Shown piece by piece: positions 14,703-22,706 of a stretch of 64,000 nt of DNA. The position numbers were made by a program, and so were the translations under genes. Origin of the DNA: Streptomyces bungoensis. Its GTDB lineage: Bacteria > Actinomycetota > Actinomycetes > Streptomycetales > Streptomycetaceae. The stretch lies in NCBI RefSeq assembly GCF_001514215.1, contig NZ_KQ948857.1, forward strand, positions 270,953 through 334,952. Direction: 5' to 3'. The stretch's first letter is position 1; the number at the start of each line of letters is the position of its first letter. Below the pieces are notes generated by a model that saw only the letters and a program-made list of their open reading frames with translations, was not told where the DNA came from and made no database searches.

Positions 14703-16136
14703 GTGACCGGAACCGGTGTGGACGTGGCGGAGACGGCCGGGCGGACGGAAGGGGGCCGGCTGCCCCGGGCGCGCGGCTTCGCCGCCTGGCCCCCGCAGGG
14801 CTCCCCCAAGGCCGAGGGCAAGGCACTGCGGGCCAACGTGCCGCGCAGCGCCCACCACGCCCTCGACCTGGACGGCTCCCGACCGGACGCGGTCGGCGCG
14901 GTCACGGAGTCCAACGCCGGCCGCATCCCCGAGCTGACCCCGATACGGGTGGGCCGGATGGCGGCCACACCGTTCGCCTTCCTGCGCGGCTCCGCCGGCC
15001 TCATGGCCCACGACCTCGCCCGCACCCCCATGACGGGGATCGGCGCCCAGATATGCGGCGACGCCCACGCGGCCAACTTCGGCCTGTACGGCGACGCCCG
15101 CGGCGGCCTCGTCATCGACCTCAACGACTTCGACGAGACCGTGCACGGCCCCTGGGAGTGGGACCTGAAGCGGCTCGCCACCTCCCTGGTGCTGGCCGGC
15201 CGGGAGGCGGGCGCCGACGAGGACACCTGCCGCGCCGCGGCGCAGGACGCGGCCGGCGCCTACCGGCGCACCATGCGGCTGCTCGCCAAGCTGCCCGTCC
15301 TGGACGCCTGGAACGCCATCGCCGACGAGGAGCTGGTCTCCCACACCGACGCCCACGACCTGCTCGGCACCCTGGAACGGGTCTCGGAGAAGGCACGGGC
15401 CAACACCAGCGGCCGGTTCGCGGCGAAGTCCACCGAGGAGCTGACGGACGGGGGGCGGCGCTTCGTCGACGCCCCGCCCGTACTGCGCCGCATACCGGAC
15501 ACCGAGGCCGCCGCGGTGGCCGCGTCCCTGGAGTCGTACCTCGACACCCTCGCCGAGGACCGGCTGCCGCTGCTGGCCCGGCACGCGGTGCACGACGTGG
15601 CCTTCCGCGTCGTCGGCACGGGCAGCGTGGGCACACGGTCGTACGTGGTGCTGCTCCTGGACCACCGCGGCGAGCCGCTGGTGCTCCAGGTGAAGGAGGC
15701 CCGCCCCTCGGCGCTGATCCCGCACCTTGCCACCGCCGGCTTCGAGGTGCCGCCGGTGGAGCACGAGGGACGCCGGGTGGTCCTCGGCCAGAAGCGGATG
15801 CAGGTGGTCAGCGACATCCTGCTCGGCTGGACGACCGTCGACGGCCGGCCGTTCCAGGTGCGCCAGTTCCGCAACCGCAAGGGCAGCGTCGACCCCGCCG
15901 CGCTGGCCGCCGACCAGATCGACGACTACGGCCGCATGACCGGCGCCCTGCTGGCCCGCGCCCACGCCCACAGCGCCGACCCGCGCCTGATCGCGGGCTA
16001 CTGCGGCAAGAACGAGGAACTGGACGAGGCCATCGCCGCCTTCGCCGTCACCTACGCCGACCGCACGGAGGCGGACCACGCGGAACTGGTGGCGGGCGTG
16101 CGGGCGGGGCGGATCGCCGCGGAGATGGGGGTGTGA
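14703..16136 (+). CDS. DUF2252-family protein (protein-kinase-like fold)
   Basis: A 477-residue protein. DUF2252 begins near residue 65 (RVGRMAATPFAFLRGSAGLMAHDL). The kinase-like motifs ICGDAHAANFGLYG and VIDLNDFDETVHGPWEWDLKRL resemble HGDxxxxN and the DFG/DxD metal site of aminoglycoside phosphotransferases. Its substrate is unknown. The GTG at 14703 follows GGGGGAGG. The 217 bases upstream (14486-14702) carry no gene; TTGTCCACAGGGTCTG and GTACGGTCTG lie in the probable promoter. No terminator hairpin is seen after the stop; a tandem repeat follows instead. Confidence 0.88.
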   Translation: MTGTGVDVAETAGRTEGGRLPRARGFAAWPPQGSPKAEGKALRANVPRSAHHALDLDGSRPDAVGAVTESNAGRIPELTPIRVGRMAATPFAFLRGSAGLMAHDLARTPMTGIGAQICGDAHAANFGLYGDARGGLVIDLNDFDETVHGPWEWDLKRLATSLVLAGREAGADEDTCRAAAQDAAGAYRRTMRLLAKLPVLDAWNAIADEELVSHTDAHDLLGTLERVSEKARANTSGRFAAKSTEELTDGGRRFVDAPPVLRRIPDTEAAAVAASLESYLDTLAEDRLPLLARHAVHDVAFRVVGTGSVGTRSYVVLLLDHRGEPLVLQVKEARPSALIPHLATAGFEVPPVEHEGRRVVLGQKRMQVVSDILLGWTTVDGRPFQVRQFRNRKGSVDPAALAADQIDDYGRMTGALLARAHAHSADPRLIAGYCGKNEELDEAIAAFAVTYADRTEADHAELVAGVRAGRIAAEMGV

Positions 16137-16210
16137 CGGGGGAAGGGCTCGGGGGCGGGGAGGGGGGAGGGGGAGGGGCCCCAGGCCCCGGTGGTGCCGG
16201 GCAGCCGAAG

Positions 16211-16370
16211 GCCGTCGCCGTGAACCCCCGGTTCCCGGCCGTCGCCGTGAACCCCCGGTTCCCGGCCGTCGCCGTGAACCCCCGGTTCCCGGCCGTCGCC
16301 GTGAACCCCCGGTTCCCGGCCGTCGCCGTGAACCCCCGGTTCCCGGCCGTCGCCGTGAACCCCCGGTTCC
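16211..16370 (+). repeat. 27-bp tandem repeat, about six head-to-tail copies
   Basis: Copies start at 16211, 16238, 16265, 16292, 16319 and 16346. The first five are identical; the last is two bases short near its end. Each unit begins GCCGTCGCCGT and contains the small inverted repeat GAACC-CCC-GGTTC. As 27 is a multiple of three, all frames through it stay open, but there is no sign that it is translated. It lies between the DUF2252 stop and the J-domain gene, and the last copy covers the expected -35 position of that gene. Confidence 0.97.
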
Positions 16371-16392
16371 GGCCGTGGCCTACGCTGGTCGG

Positions 16393-17205
16393 GTGACGAC
16401 CCCGGAAGCTGAGCAGTCCCAGGCGCCGCGGCCCGAGGAACGGCTGGAACAGGCCGTCCGGACCGCCGAGCAGGCGTTGATCGAGTTCGAGATCGCCGTG
16501 GAGACGTTCCGCGTCGAGGTCGAGAACTTCTCCCGGCTGCACGATCAGAAGCTCGGCCCGCTCTACGCCCGCATCGAGGAGCTGGACGCGCGGATCGCGG
16601 AGGCGAGAGCCGCCCGCACCGGTGATCCGGAGGACATCCGCCTCGCCGAGGAGGCCCGCGCCCTCGTGATGCCGATCGCCGGCGTCGAGGAGCTGCTGAA
16701 CGGCTGGATGGACGGGGACGGCCTGTTCCCGGAGGCCGCCGCCATGCTCACCGACCAGCCGGTGCGGCCTCCCCAGCGGGTACGGCCCAGCGAGGAGGCG
16801 CGCAGGCTCTACCGCGAGCTGGCCCGCAAGGCCCACCCCGACCTCGCGCAGGAGGAAGAGGAGCGGGAGCGGCGCGAGGAGTTCCTCACCCGCGTCAACG
16901 CCGCCTACTCCCGCGGCGACGAGACCCTGCTCAGGGAGCTGGCCGAGGAGTGGGCCGCGGGCCCGGTGCCGCCGGAGCGGCGCCCCAGCCCCGCGGAGGA
17001 GCTCTACGCCCGCCTGGAGTGGCTCAGCCAGCGCAAGGAGCTGCTCACGCTGGTCGCCCGCGAGCTGGAGGACGGCCCGATCGCCGGCATGCTGCGGCTG
17101 GCCCCGGACGACCCCGACGGCCTGCTGGACGAGATCGCCGGCCGGCTCTACGGCGACATCGAGCAGCGCGAGACGGAGCTGGCGGCCCTGCTGGCGCAGC
17201 AGTGA
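16393..17205 (+). CDS. Coiled-coil protein with a J-domain-like segment
   Basis: A 270-residue, strongly charged protein. Residues 15-95 are mostly helical and Glu/Ala-rich (likely coiled coil). Residues about 137-185 resemble a DnaJ domain: ARRLYRELARKAHPDL contains the HPD tripeptide, followed by FLTRVNAAYSRGDE. No Gly/Phe region or zinc finger follows, so it is a J-like protein that may recruit DnaK rather than a full DnaJ. GTG at 16393 is preferred over GTG 16375: a TACGCT -10 hexamer ends six bases before it, the pattern of a leaderless transcript. Function is otherwise unknown. Confidence 0.82.
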   Translation: MTTPEAEQSQAPRPEERLEQAVRTAEQALIEFEIAVETFRVEVENFSRLHDQKLGPLYARIEELDARIAEARAARTGDPEDIRLAEEARALVMPIAGVEELLNGWMDGDGLFPEAAAMLTDQPVRPPQRVRPSEEARRLYRELARKAHPDLAQEEEERERREEFLTRVNAAYSRGDETLLRELAEEWAAGPVPPERRPSPAEELYARLEWLSQRKELLTLVARELEDGPIAGMLRLAPDDPDGLLDEIAGRLYGDIEQRETELAALLAQQ

Positions 17206-17236
17206 GCCGGGCGGTGCGTCGGGTAGCGTCGGAGAC

Positions 17237-17584
17237 ATGAGTTTTGGAGCTGGTGTGCCCACGGTGGAGGTCACGGACCTCAAGGACGGCGACTTCCTGC
17301 TGGACGTCCGCGAGGACGACGAGTGGCGGGCGGGCCACGCCGAGGGTGCGCTGCACATCCCGGTGAGCGAGTTCGTGGCCCGCTACGGCGAGCTGACGCA
17401 GGCCGCCCCGCAGGACGGCCCGGTCCACGTGATCTGCCGCTCCGGCGGCCGCTCGGCGCAGGTCACGATGTACCTGGTCCAGCAGGGCGTCGACGCCGTG
17501 AACGTCGACGGCGGCATGCAGGTCTGGCAGAGCGCGGGACGGCCGGTCGTCACGGACGACGGCGCACCCGGGTTCGTGCTCTGA
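17237..17584 (+). CDS. Single-domain rhodanese
   Basis: A 115-residue sulfurtransferase. It has LLDVREDDEWRAGHAEGALHIP, the active loop VICRSGGRSAQV (catalytic Cys at residue 67) and the C-terminal VDGGMQVWQSAGRPV. The ATG at 17237 lies seven bases after a TAGCGT -10 hexamer (17224-17229), so transcription probably starts at or next to the start codon. It is separate from the sulfur island at 6.5-14.5 kb and has no CsoR-type dyad. Confidence 0.92.
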   Translation: MSFGAGVPTVEVTDLKDGDFLLDVREDDEWRAGHAEGALHIPVSEFVARYGELTQAAPQDGPVHVICRSGGRSAQVTMYLVQQGVDAVNVDGGMQVWQSAGRPVVTDDGAPGFVL

Positions 17585-17608
17585 CCCACGCCCGAAGGCG
17601 CGGCGGGC

Positions 17609-17839
17609 TCAGCTGAGCGGCTGCGCCGCGAGCACGTCCCCGAGCGTCTTCGCGCAGGCTTCCGCCGGACCGAGCGCGACCTCCCGGTCCGGCGCCACCC
17701 CGGCGCACACGCTCCGAGCCGCCTCGGCCGCCGCCGACTGCTCCTCGGCGGAGCTTGGGTGGTTCCCCGGGGCTGCGCCCGGCGGGCGGGGCTGAGTACC
17801 GTTCCGTGCGGGCGTCGTGGAGTGGCGCCCGTGAACCAT
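17609..17839 (-). CDS. Possible small hypothetical protein or gene remnant
   Basis: A minus-strand frame whose last 45 codons, from about SSAEEQSAAAEAARSVCAG to the end (LGDVLAAQPLS), have almost only G/C third positions and an ordinary bacterial composition. Upstream of that the codon bias weakens. The nearest ATG (17839) has no ribosome site and would place the start within the promoter of the DUF5819 gene. It may be the C-terminal remnant of a lost gene or a small protein with an unrecognised start. No family is recognised. Confidence 0.25.
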   Translation of the reverse strand: MVHGRHSTTPARNGTQPRPPGAAPGNHPSSAEEQSAAAEAARSVCAGVAPDREVALGPAEACAKTLGDVLAAQPLS

Positions 17840-17895
17840 GCGGCGCCTGTGGCGGGCGGACGGACCACGGAAGCGGAAACGGGGATCGGGGCGGA

Positions 17896-18873
17896 ATGGA
17901 CGCGTACGACGAGGACTCGCACGCCCGGGGCGGACCGGACGGGGCGAAGGGGGCGAGTCACCCGGACCGCGACCCGGAGGGCGATGCCGGCACCGGTCCC
18001 GGGAGCGGCCCGAAGGGTGGTGTGAGCAGCGGTTCCGGAAGCGGTCCGGAGCCCGGTGCCGGAAGCGGGCAGGAGGAGCGCGCCGGCAGCGGTGGTCCGC
18101 GGCCCGGCTCGGGCGCCGAGCGGGAGCCCCTGGCCGCCGCCCCGGATGCCCCAGCCGCAGACGCCGCAGACGCCGTGGACGTGAGGGACGCCGGGCCGCC
18201 CGACCAGGCCCCGCTCCCCTCCCCCCGGACCGGCGTCGCCGCCCTCTCCCCCCGCTACCAGACCGTCGCGGCCCTGGCGCTCGCGGTGGTCGCCGTCGCC
18301 GCCTGTGTGCATCTGGCGATGGTGTTCCTGAGCGTGGCGCCCGCGAACACGGTGACCAAGCAGCACGGCAGGGCGATAGAGGACTGGGTGTACCCGGAGT
18401 TCGAGCAGAACTGGAAGCTGTTCGCGCCGAACCCGCTGCAGCAGAACATCGCCGTGCAGGCGCGCGCGGAGGTGCGGATGAAGGACGGCGGTGTGCGCAC
18501 CACCGGCTGGACCGACCTCTCCGCCCGTGACGGTGCCGCGATCGACGGCAACCTGGTGCCCAGCCACACCCAGCAGAACGAGCTGCGCCGGGCCTGGGAC
18601 TTCTTCGTCGCCACCCACACCGCCGACAACCGGCCGGTGGCCCTGCGTGGCTCGCTGTCCGAGCAGTACGTGCGCCGGATCGTGGTGATGCGGCTCTACC
18701 GGGACGATCCGACCAGCCGGGAGGGCGTGATCCAGCGCGTGCAGGTGCGTTCCAGCACCACCAATGTGCAGCCGCCGAAGTGGAGCCCGGAGCGGGTGTC
18801 CGACAAGCCCGTCTACCGTCTGCTGCCCTGGTGGACCGTGAGCTCCGACGAGGCCGCCGGGGGTGTGCGGTGA
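17896..18873 (+). CDS. DUF5819-family membrane protein
   Basis: A 325-residue protein. The first 115 residues are a low-complexity tail rich in Gly, Ser, Pro and acids (repeats such as GSGPEPGAGSG). One membrane segment (about 125-150, VAALALAVVAVAACVHLAMVFL) precedes a conserved extracytoplasmic part with EDWVYPEFEQNWKLFAPNP and VRRIVVMRLYRDDPTSREG. The function of DUF5819 is unknown. The stop overlaps the start of the HTTM gene by four bases (GTGA), so the two are coupled and probably work together at the membrane. The ATG follows GGGGCGGA. Confidence 0.85.
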   Translation: MDAYDEDSHARGGPDGAKGASHPDRDPEGDAGTGPGSGPKGGVSSGSGSGPEPGAGSGQEERAGSGGPRPGSGAEREPLAAAPDAPAADAADAVDVRDAGPPDQAPLPSPRTGVAALSPRYQTVAALALAVVAVAACVHLAMVFLSVAPANTVTKQHGRAIEDWVYPEFEQNWKLFAPNPLQQNIAVQARAEVRMKDGGVRTTGWTDLSARDGAAIDGNLVPSHTQQNELRRAWDFFVATHTADNRPVALRGSLSEQYVRRIVVMRLYRDDPTSREGVIQRVQVRSSTTNVQPPKWSPERVSDKPVYRLLPWWTVSSDEAAGGVR

Positions 18874-20090
18874 ACAGTCCCTCCCTGACGCTCTCGCGGG
18901 GCATCGCCCGCGTCACCGAGTCGGCGCTCGGCCCGTACCAGAGCGCGGTGATCAGGATCGGCTTCTCCGCGACCTGGCTGCTGTTCCTGCTGCGCGAGTT
19001 CACCCACCGCCAGGAGCTGTACGGCCCCGACGGCCCCTGGGGCTGGGACATGGCGCGGCAGCTGACCGACGACAACCACGCCTTCACGGCCCTGATGTGG
19101 TCCGACGGGCAGGCCTGGTTCGAGGTCTTCTACCTGCTGGCGATGCTCGCCGCCGTGGCGCTGCTGCTCGGCTGGCGCACCCGGACCGCCTCGGTGCTGT
19201 TCATGGTGGGCGTGTTGTCGCTGCAGAACCGCAGCGTCTTCGTCGGCGACGGCGGTGACAACGTGCTGCACCTGATGTCCCTGTACCTGGTGTTCACCCG
19301 GTGCGGGCAGGTGTGGTCGCTCGACGCCCGCCGGGCGGCCCGGGCGGAGGCGGCCCGCGCGCGGGGCGAGCGGCTCCGCCCGGACCGGGTGGGAGTGCTG
19401 CTGTGGGCGGTGCTGGGCCTGGCGCTGGCCGGTGTGACGCTGGCCGGCCGGTTCGACAACGGCCGGCTGGTTCCCGCGCTGCTGTGGACGGTGTGGGTGG
19501 TGCTGGGCCTGTGGGGGGCGGTGCAGCGCTGGGCGAGGTCGCCGGAGCCGCGGATCCTGCTGGACGTCGTCGCCAACGTCGTGCACAACGCCGCCCTGCT
19601 GGTGATCATGGCGGAGGCCTGCCTGATCTACTCCACGGCCGGCTGGTACAAGATCCAGGGGTCGCGCTGGCAGGACGGCACCGCGGTCTACTACCCGCTC
19701 CACCTGGACTACTTCTCGCCCTGGCCGGCTCTCGCCGACCTGATGTCCGCCAGCGGCACGATCATGATGGTGGTGGCCTACGGGACGGTCATGGTGCAGG
19801 TCGCCTTCCCGTTCACGCTGTTCAACCGGCGGGTCAAGAACGTCCTGCTGGTGCTGATGATGACCGAGCACGCCGTGATCGCCGTCGTCCTCGGACTGCC
19901 GTTCTTCTCCCTGGCGATGATCACGGCGGACGCCGTCTTCCTGCCGACGTCGTTCCTGCTGCTGCTCGGCACCGTGGCGGCACGCGCGTGGGGGCGGCTG
20001 TCGCGGCGCGGACCGGGTGACGGTCCCGCGCTGCCCTCGCCGCGCTCCCCGCAGGACAGCACGGCAGGGCACGTAGGGTTCACCGCATGA
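18870..20090 (+). CDS. HTTM-domain (vitamin-K carboxylase-like) membrane protein
   Basis: A 406-residue polytopic protein with about nine hydrophobic segments, fitting the HTTM family (bacterial relatives of the membrane part of gamma-glutamyl carboxylase). Visible motifs include GFSATWLLFLLREFTHRQELYGPDG, DGGDNVLHLMSLYLVFTRCG, AGWYKIQGSRWQDGTAVYYPLHLD and MMTEHAVIAVVLGLPFFS. The chemistry of bacterial HTTM proteins is not established. The GTG at 18870 overlaps the DUF5819 stop. This pairing with DUF5819 suggests one membrane complex. Confidence 0.87.
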   Translation: MNSPSLTLSRGIARVTESALGPYQSAVIRIGFSATWLLFLLREFTHRQELYGPDGPWGWDMARQLTDDNHAFTALMWSDGQAWFEVFYLLAMLAAVALLLGWRTRTASVLFMVGVLSLQNRSVFVGDGGDNVLHLMSLYLVFTRCGQVWSLDARRAARAEAARARGERLRPDRVGVLLWAVLGLALAGVTLAGRFDNGRLVPALLWTVWVVLGLWGAVQRWARSPEPRILLDVVANVVHNAALLVIMAEACLIYSTAGWYKIQGSRWQDGTAVYYPLHLDYFSPWPALADLMSASGTIMMVVAYGTVMVQVAFPFTLFNRRVKNVLLVLMMTEHAVIAVVLGLPFFSLAMITADAVFLPTSFLLLLGTVAARAWGRLSRRGPGDGPALPSPRSPQDSTAGHVGFTA

Positions 20091-20839
20091 CGGACCCCGT
20101 GATCCGCTGGCGCGCGTGCGCCGGCACCGCGGTGCTGCTCGACGGCTTCCACGCCCTCAAGCACGCGCTGCGCTTCGGCGCGCAGGTCCCGGTGGCGGTC
20201 ACCACCGACCGCCGGGCCGCGCTCGCCCTCGCCGAGGAACTGGCCGCGGACGTACGGGACGCCCTGGCGACACTGCTGACCGAGGTGCCGGCGGAGACCT
20301 ACGCCTCCCTCGTGCCGCGGCCCCACCCGACGGGCGTCGCCGCGCTCGCCGTACGGCCCTCGCGCGAGGCCAATCTGCGGGCGCTCGGCCAGCTGCCGCG
20401 CACCGCGCCCGTCGTCGTCCTCGACACGCCCCGCAACCTGGGGAACGCCGGTGCGGTGATCCGGCTGGCCGCCGGTTTCGGGGCGACCGGAGTGGTCACC
20501 ACGGGTCCCCTGGACCCGTGGCACCCGACGGTGGTGCGCGGCGGGGCGGGGCTGCACTTCGCGACCGCCGTGGAGCGGCTGGGCGTCGACGAGCTGCCCC
20601 CCGGACCGCTGTTCGCGCTCGACCCGGAGGGCGAGGACATCCGGGGCGCCGAGCTGCCCGACGACGCCGTGCTGGCCTTCGGTTCGGAGCGCAGCGGGCT
20701 GTCGGCGCCGCTGCGCGCGCGGGCCGGCCGTCTGCTGCGGCTGCCGATGCGCCCCCAGGTCTCCAGCTACAACCTGGCCACGAGCGTGGCGATGACGCTG
20801 TACCACTGGAGTGCCACCGGGGGCGCGGTTCCGGCCTGA
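20087..20839 (+). CDS. SpoU/TrmH-family RNA 2'-O-ribose methyltransferase
   Basis: A 250-residue SPOUT methyltransferase. The three family motifs are present: TPRNLGNAGAVIRLAAGFGA (motif 1), LAFGSERSGLS (motif 2) and LPMRPQVSSYNLATSVAM (motif 3), the S-adenosylmethionine-binding knot. The N-terminal 100 residues are a substrate-binding region. rRNA or tRNA target is unknown. The ATG overlaps the HTTM stop, and a TAGGGT hexamer at 20074-20079 lies seven bases upstream, so a separate leaderless transcript is possible. Confidence 0.9.
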   Translation: MTDPVIRWRACAGTAVLLDGFHALKHALRFGAQVPVAVTTDRRAALALAEELAADVRDALATLLTEVPAETYASLVPRPHPTGVAALAVRPSREANLRALGQLPRTAPVVVLDTPRNLGNAGAVIRLAAGFGATGVVTTGPLDPWHPTVVRGGAGLHFATAVERLGVDELPPGPLFALDPEGEDIRGAELPDDAVLAFGSERSGLSAPLRARAGRLLRLPMRPQVSSYNLATSVAMTLYHWSATGGAVPA

Positions 20840-20854
20840 TCCGAGCGAGGGGCC

Positions 20855-22546
20855 TCAGGCCTGCCGGCGGACCTCCACCACGCGGAAGCGGTTGGCGACG
20901 AACGCGCCGTCGCACAGGGCCGCGTTCGCCGCCGGGTTGCCGCCGGACCCGTGGAAGTCGGAGAACGCCGCGGTCTGGTTCACGTACACCCCGCCGGTCA
21001 GGTTGAGCGACAGCTGGGCGGCCTCCTCCAGGCAGACCTCCTCGACGGCCCGCTCGACCTCGGCGTCCGTGGTGTAGGCGCCGACCGTCATCGCGCCCTT
21101 CTCGCGGACCGTGCGGCGCAGCAGCTCGACGGCGTCGGTCACCGAGTCGACGGCGACGGCGAAGGAGACGGGGCCGAAGCACTCGCTCATGTAGGCCGCC
21201 TCGGCGTCCGGCTTGGCGCCGTCCAGCTTGACGATGACGGGGGTGCGCACGACCGCGCCCGGGAACTCGGGGTTGGCGACCTCGCGGGAGGCCAGGGCGA
21301 CCTCGCCGAGGCCGGCCGCCGCCTCCAGCCGGGCCTTGACGTCCGGGTTGACGATCGCGCCGAGCAGGGCGTTGGCGCGCGCGTCGTCGCCGAGCAGGCC
21401 GTCGACCGCGCGGGCGAGGTCGGCGGTGACCTCGTCGAAGGTCCTGGGGCCCTGGTCCGTGTCGATGCCGTCGCGGGGGATCAGCAGGTTCTGCGGGGTG
21501 GTGCACATCTGGCCGCTGTACAGGGACAGGGAGAACGCCAGGTTGGACAGCATGCCCCGGTAGTCGTCCGTGGAGTGGACGATCACCGTGTTGACGCCGG
21601 CCTTCTCCGTGTAGACCTGCGCCTGGCGGGCGTTGGCCTCCAGCCAGTCGCCGAAGGACGTCGAGCCGGTGTAGTCGATGATCCTGATCTGGGGCCGGGT
21701 GGCGAGGGTCTTGGCGATGCCCTCGCCGGGGTGCTCGGCGGCCAGGGCCACCAGGTTCGCGTCGAAGCCCGCCTCCCGGAGCACGTCCCGGGCGACCGAC
21801 ACGGTGAGCGCGAGCGGCAGCACCGCGCGCGGGTGCGGCTTGACGAGGACCGCGTTGCCGGTGGCGAGCGAGGCGAAGAGGCCCGGGTAGCCGTTCCAGG
21901 TCGGGAAGGTGTTGCAGCCGATGACCAGGCCGATGCCGCGCGGGACCGGCGTGAACCGCTTGGTGAGCGCGAGCGGCTCCCGCTTGCCCTGCGGCTTGGT
22001 CCACTCCGCCGCCTCGGGGGTGCGGACCTGCTCCGCGTAGGCGTACGCCACCGCCTCCAGGCCGCGGTCCTGGGCGTGCGGGCCGCCCGCCTGGAACGCC
22101 ATCATGAAGGCCTGCCCGCTGGTGTGCATGACCGCGTGGGCGAACTCGTGCGTCCGGTCGCTGATCCGCTTGAGGATCTCCAGGCAGACCACCGCCCGCA
22201 CCTCGGCGCCCGCGTCCCGCCAGGCGGGCTGTCCGGCCCGCATGGCGGGCAGCAGCACGTCGAGGTCCGCGTGCGGGTAGCTCACGCCCAGCTCGATGCC
22301 GTACGGAGAGGTCTCGCCGCCCACCCAGTCGTCCGTGCCCGGCTGGCCGAGGTCGAGGCGGGTGCCGAGGAGGGAGTCGAAGGCGGCCTTGCCCGCCGCC
22401 ATGTCCAGGCTGCCGTGCTCGCCGTAGGCCTTGGGGTGCTCGGGGTGCGGCGACCAGTAGGCGCGCGTGCGGATCGCTTCCAGGGCCTGGTCGAGCGTGG
22501 GCCGGTGCTTCGCGATCAGCTCGGTGGGGGGCAGTTCGGCGGCCAT
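20855..22546 (-). CDS. paaN: PaaN-type aldehyde dehydrogenase family protein
   Basis: A 563-residue protein of the aldehyde dehydrogenase superfamily, best fitting the PaaN group of phenylacetate catabolism. The coenzyme and catalytic regions are visible: NTFPTWNGYPGLFASLATGNAVLVKP, IDYTGSTSFGDWLEANA, YTEKAGVNTVIVHS (Glu) and SLYSGQMCTTPQNLLIP with the catalytic Cys. It is divergent from a 3-hydroxyacyl-CoA dehydrogenase gene, a step of the same kind of pathway. The other paa genes are not in the window. An inverted repeat lies 24 bases upstream. Confidence 0.88.
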   Translation of the reverse strand: MAAELPPTELIAKHRPTLDQALEAIRTRAYWSPHPEHPKAYGEHGSLDMAAGKAAFDSLLGTRLDLGQPGTDDWVGGETSPYGIELGVSYPHADLDVLLPAMRAGQPAWRDAGAEVRAVVCLEILKRISDRTHEFAHAVMHTSGQAFMMAFQAGGPHAQDRGLEAVAYAYAEQVRTPEAAEWTKPQGKREPLALTKRFTPVPRGIGLVIGCNTFPTWNGYPGLFASLATGNAVLVKPHPRAVLPLALTVSVARDVLREAGFDANLVALAAEHPGEGIAKTLATRPQIRIIDYTGSTSFGDWLEANARQAQVYTEKAGVNTVIVHSTDDYRGMLSNLAFSLSLYSGQMCTTPQNLLIPRDGIDTDQGPRTFDEVTADLARAVDGLLGDDARANALLGAIVNPDVKARLEAAAGLGEVALASREVANPEFPGAVVRTPVIVKLDGAKPDAEAAYMSECFGPVSFAVAVDSVTDAVELLRRTVREKGAMTVGAYTTDAEVERAVEEVCLEEAAQLSLNLTGGVYVNQTAAFSDFHGSGGNPAANAALCDGAFVANRFRVVEVRRQA

Positions 22547-22569
22547 GCGGGACCAACTCCTTGTCTTGA

Positions 22570-22587
22570 GAACTCTTCGTCGAGTTC
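22570..22587. repeat. Inverted repeat upstream of paaN
   Basis: GAACTC-TTCGTC-GAGTTC, perfect 6-bp arms with a 6-bp spacer, lies 24 bases before the paaN ATG, where a 5' leader or repressor site would be. Confidence 0.4.
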
Positions 22588-22636
22588 ATGACCTGGGCAG
22601 AAACGTGGGCAGGGACAGCCGGTCAGAGCTAGAGTA

Positions 22637-22650
22637 ACCGAACGATCGGT
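22637..22650. promoter_or_regulatory. TetR-type operator between paaN and the hydroxyacyl-CoA dehydrogenase gene
   Basis: ACCGA-ACGA-TCGGT. The surrounding CGAACGATCGGTCG resembles dyads bound by FadR/PaaR-group TetR repressors. The same ACCGA-N4-TCGGT arms recur at 25418-25431. The site overlaps the probable paaN promoter (TTACTCTAGCT on the minus strand) and lies 57 bases before the plus-strand gene. Confidence 0.7.
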
Positions 22651-22706
22651 CGGGACAAGGGGGTCCGCCGCATCTGTGGACAACGCCGTGCGGGAGGATC
22701 GCGCAC

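Noticed and set aside
16211..16370. Tandem repeat as a CRISPR array or coding repeat
   Set aside because: There are no spacers between units and no cas genes. The open frames through it result from the 27-base period; they join no recognisable protein.
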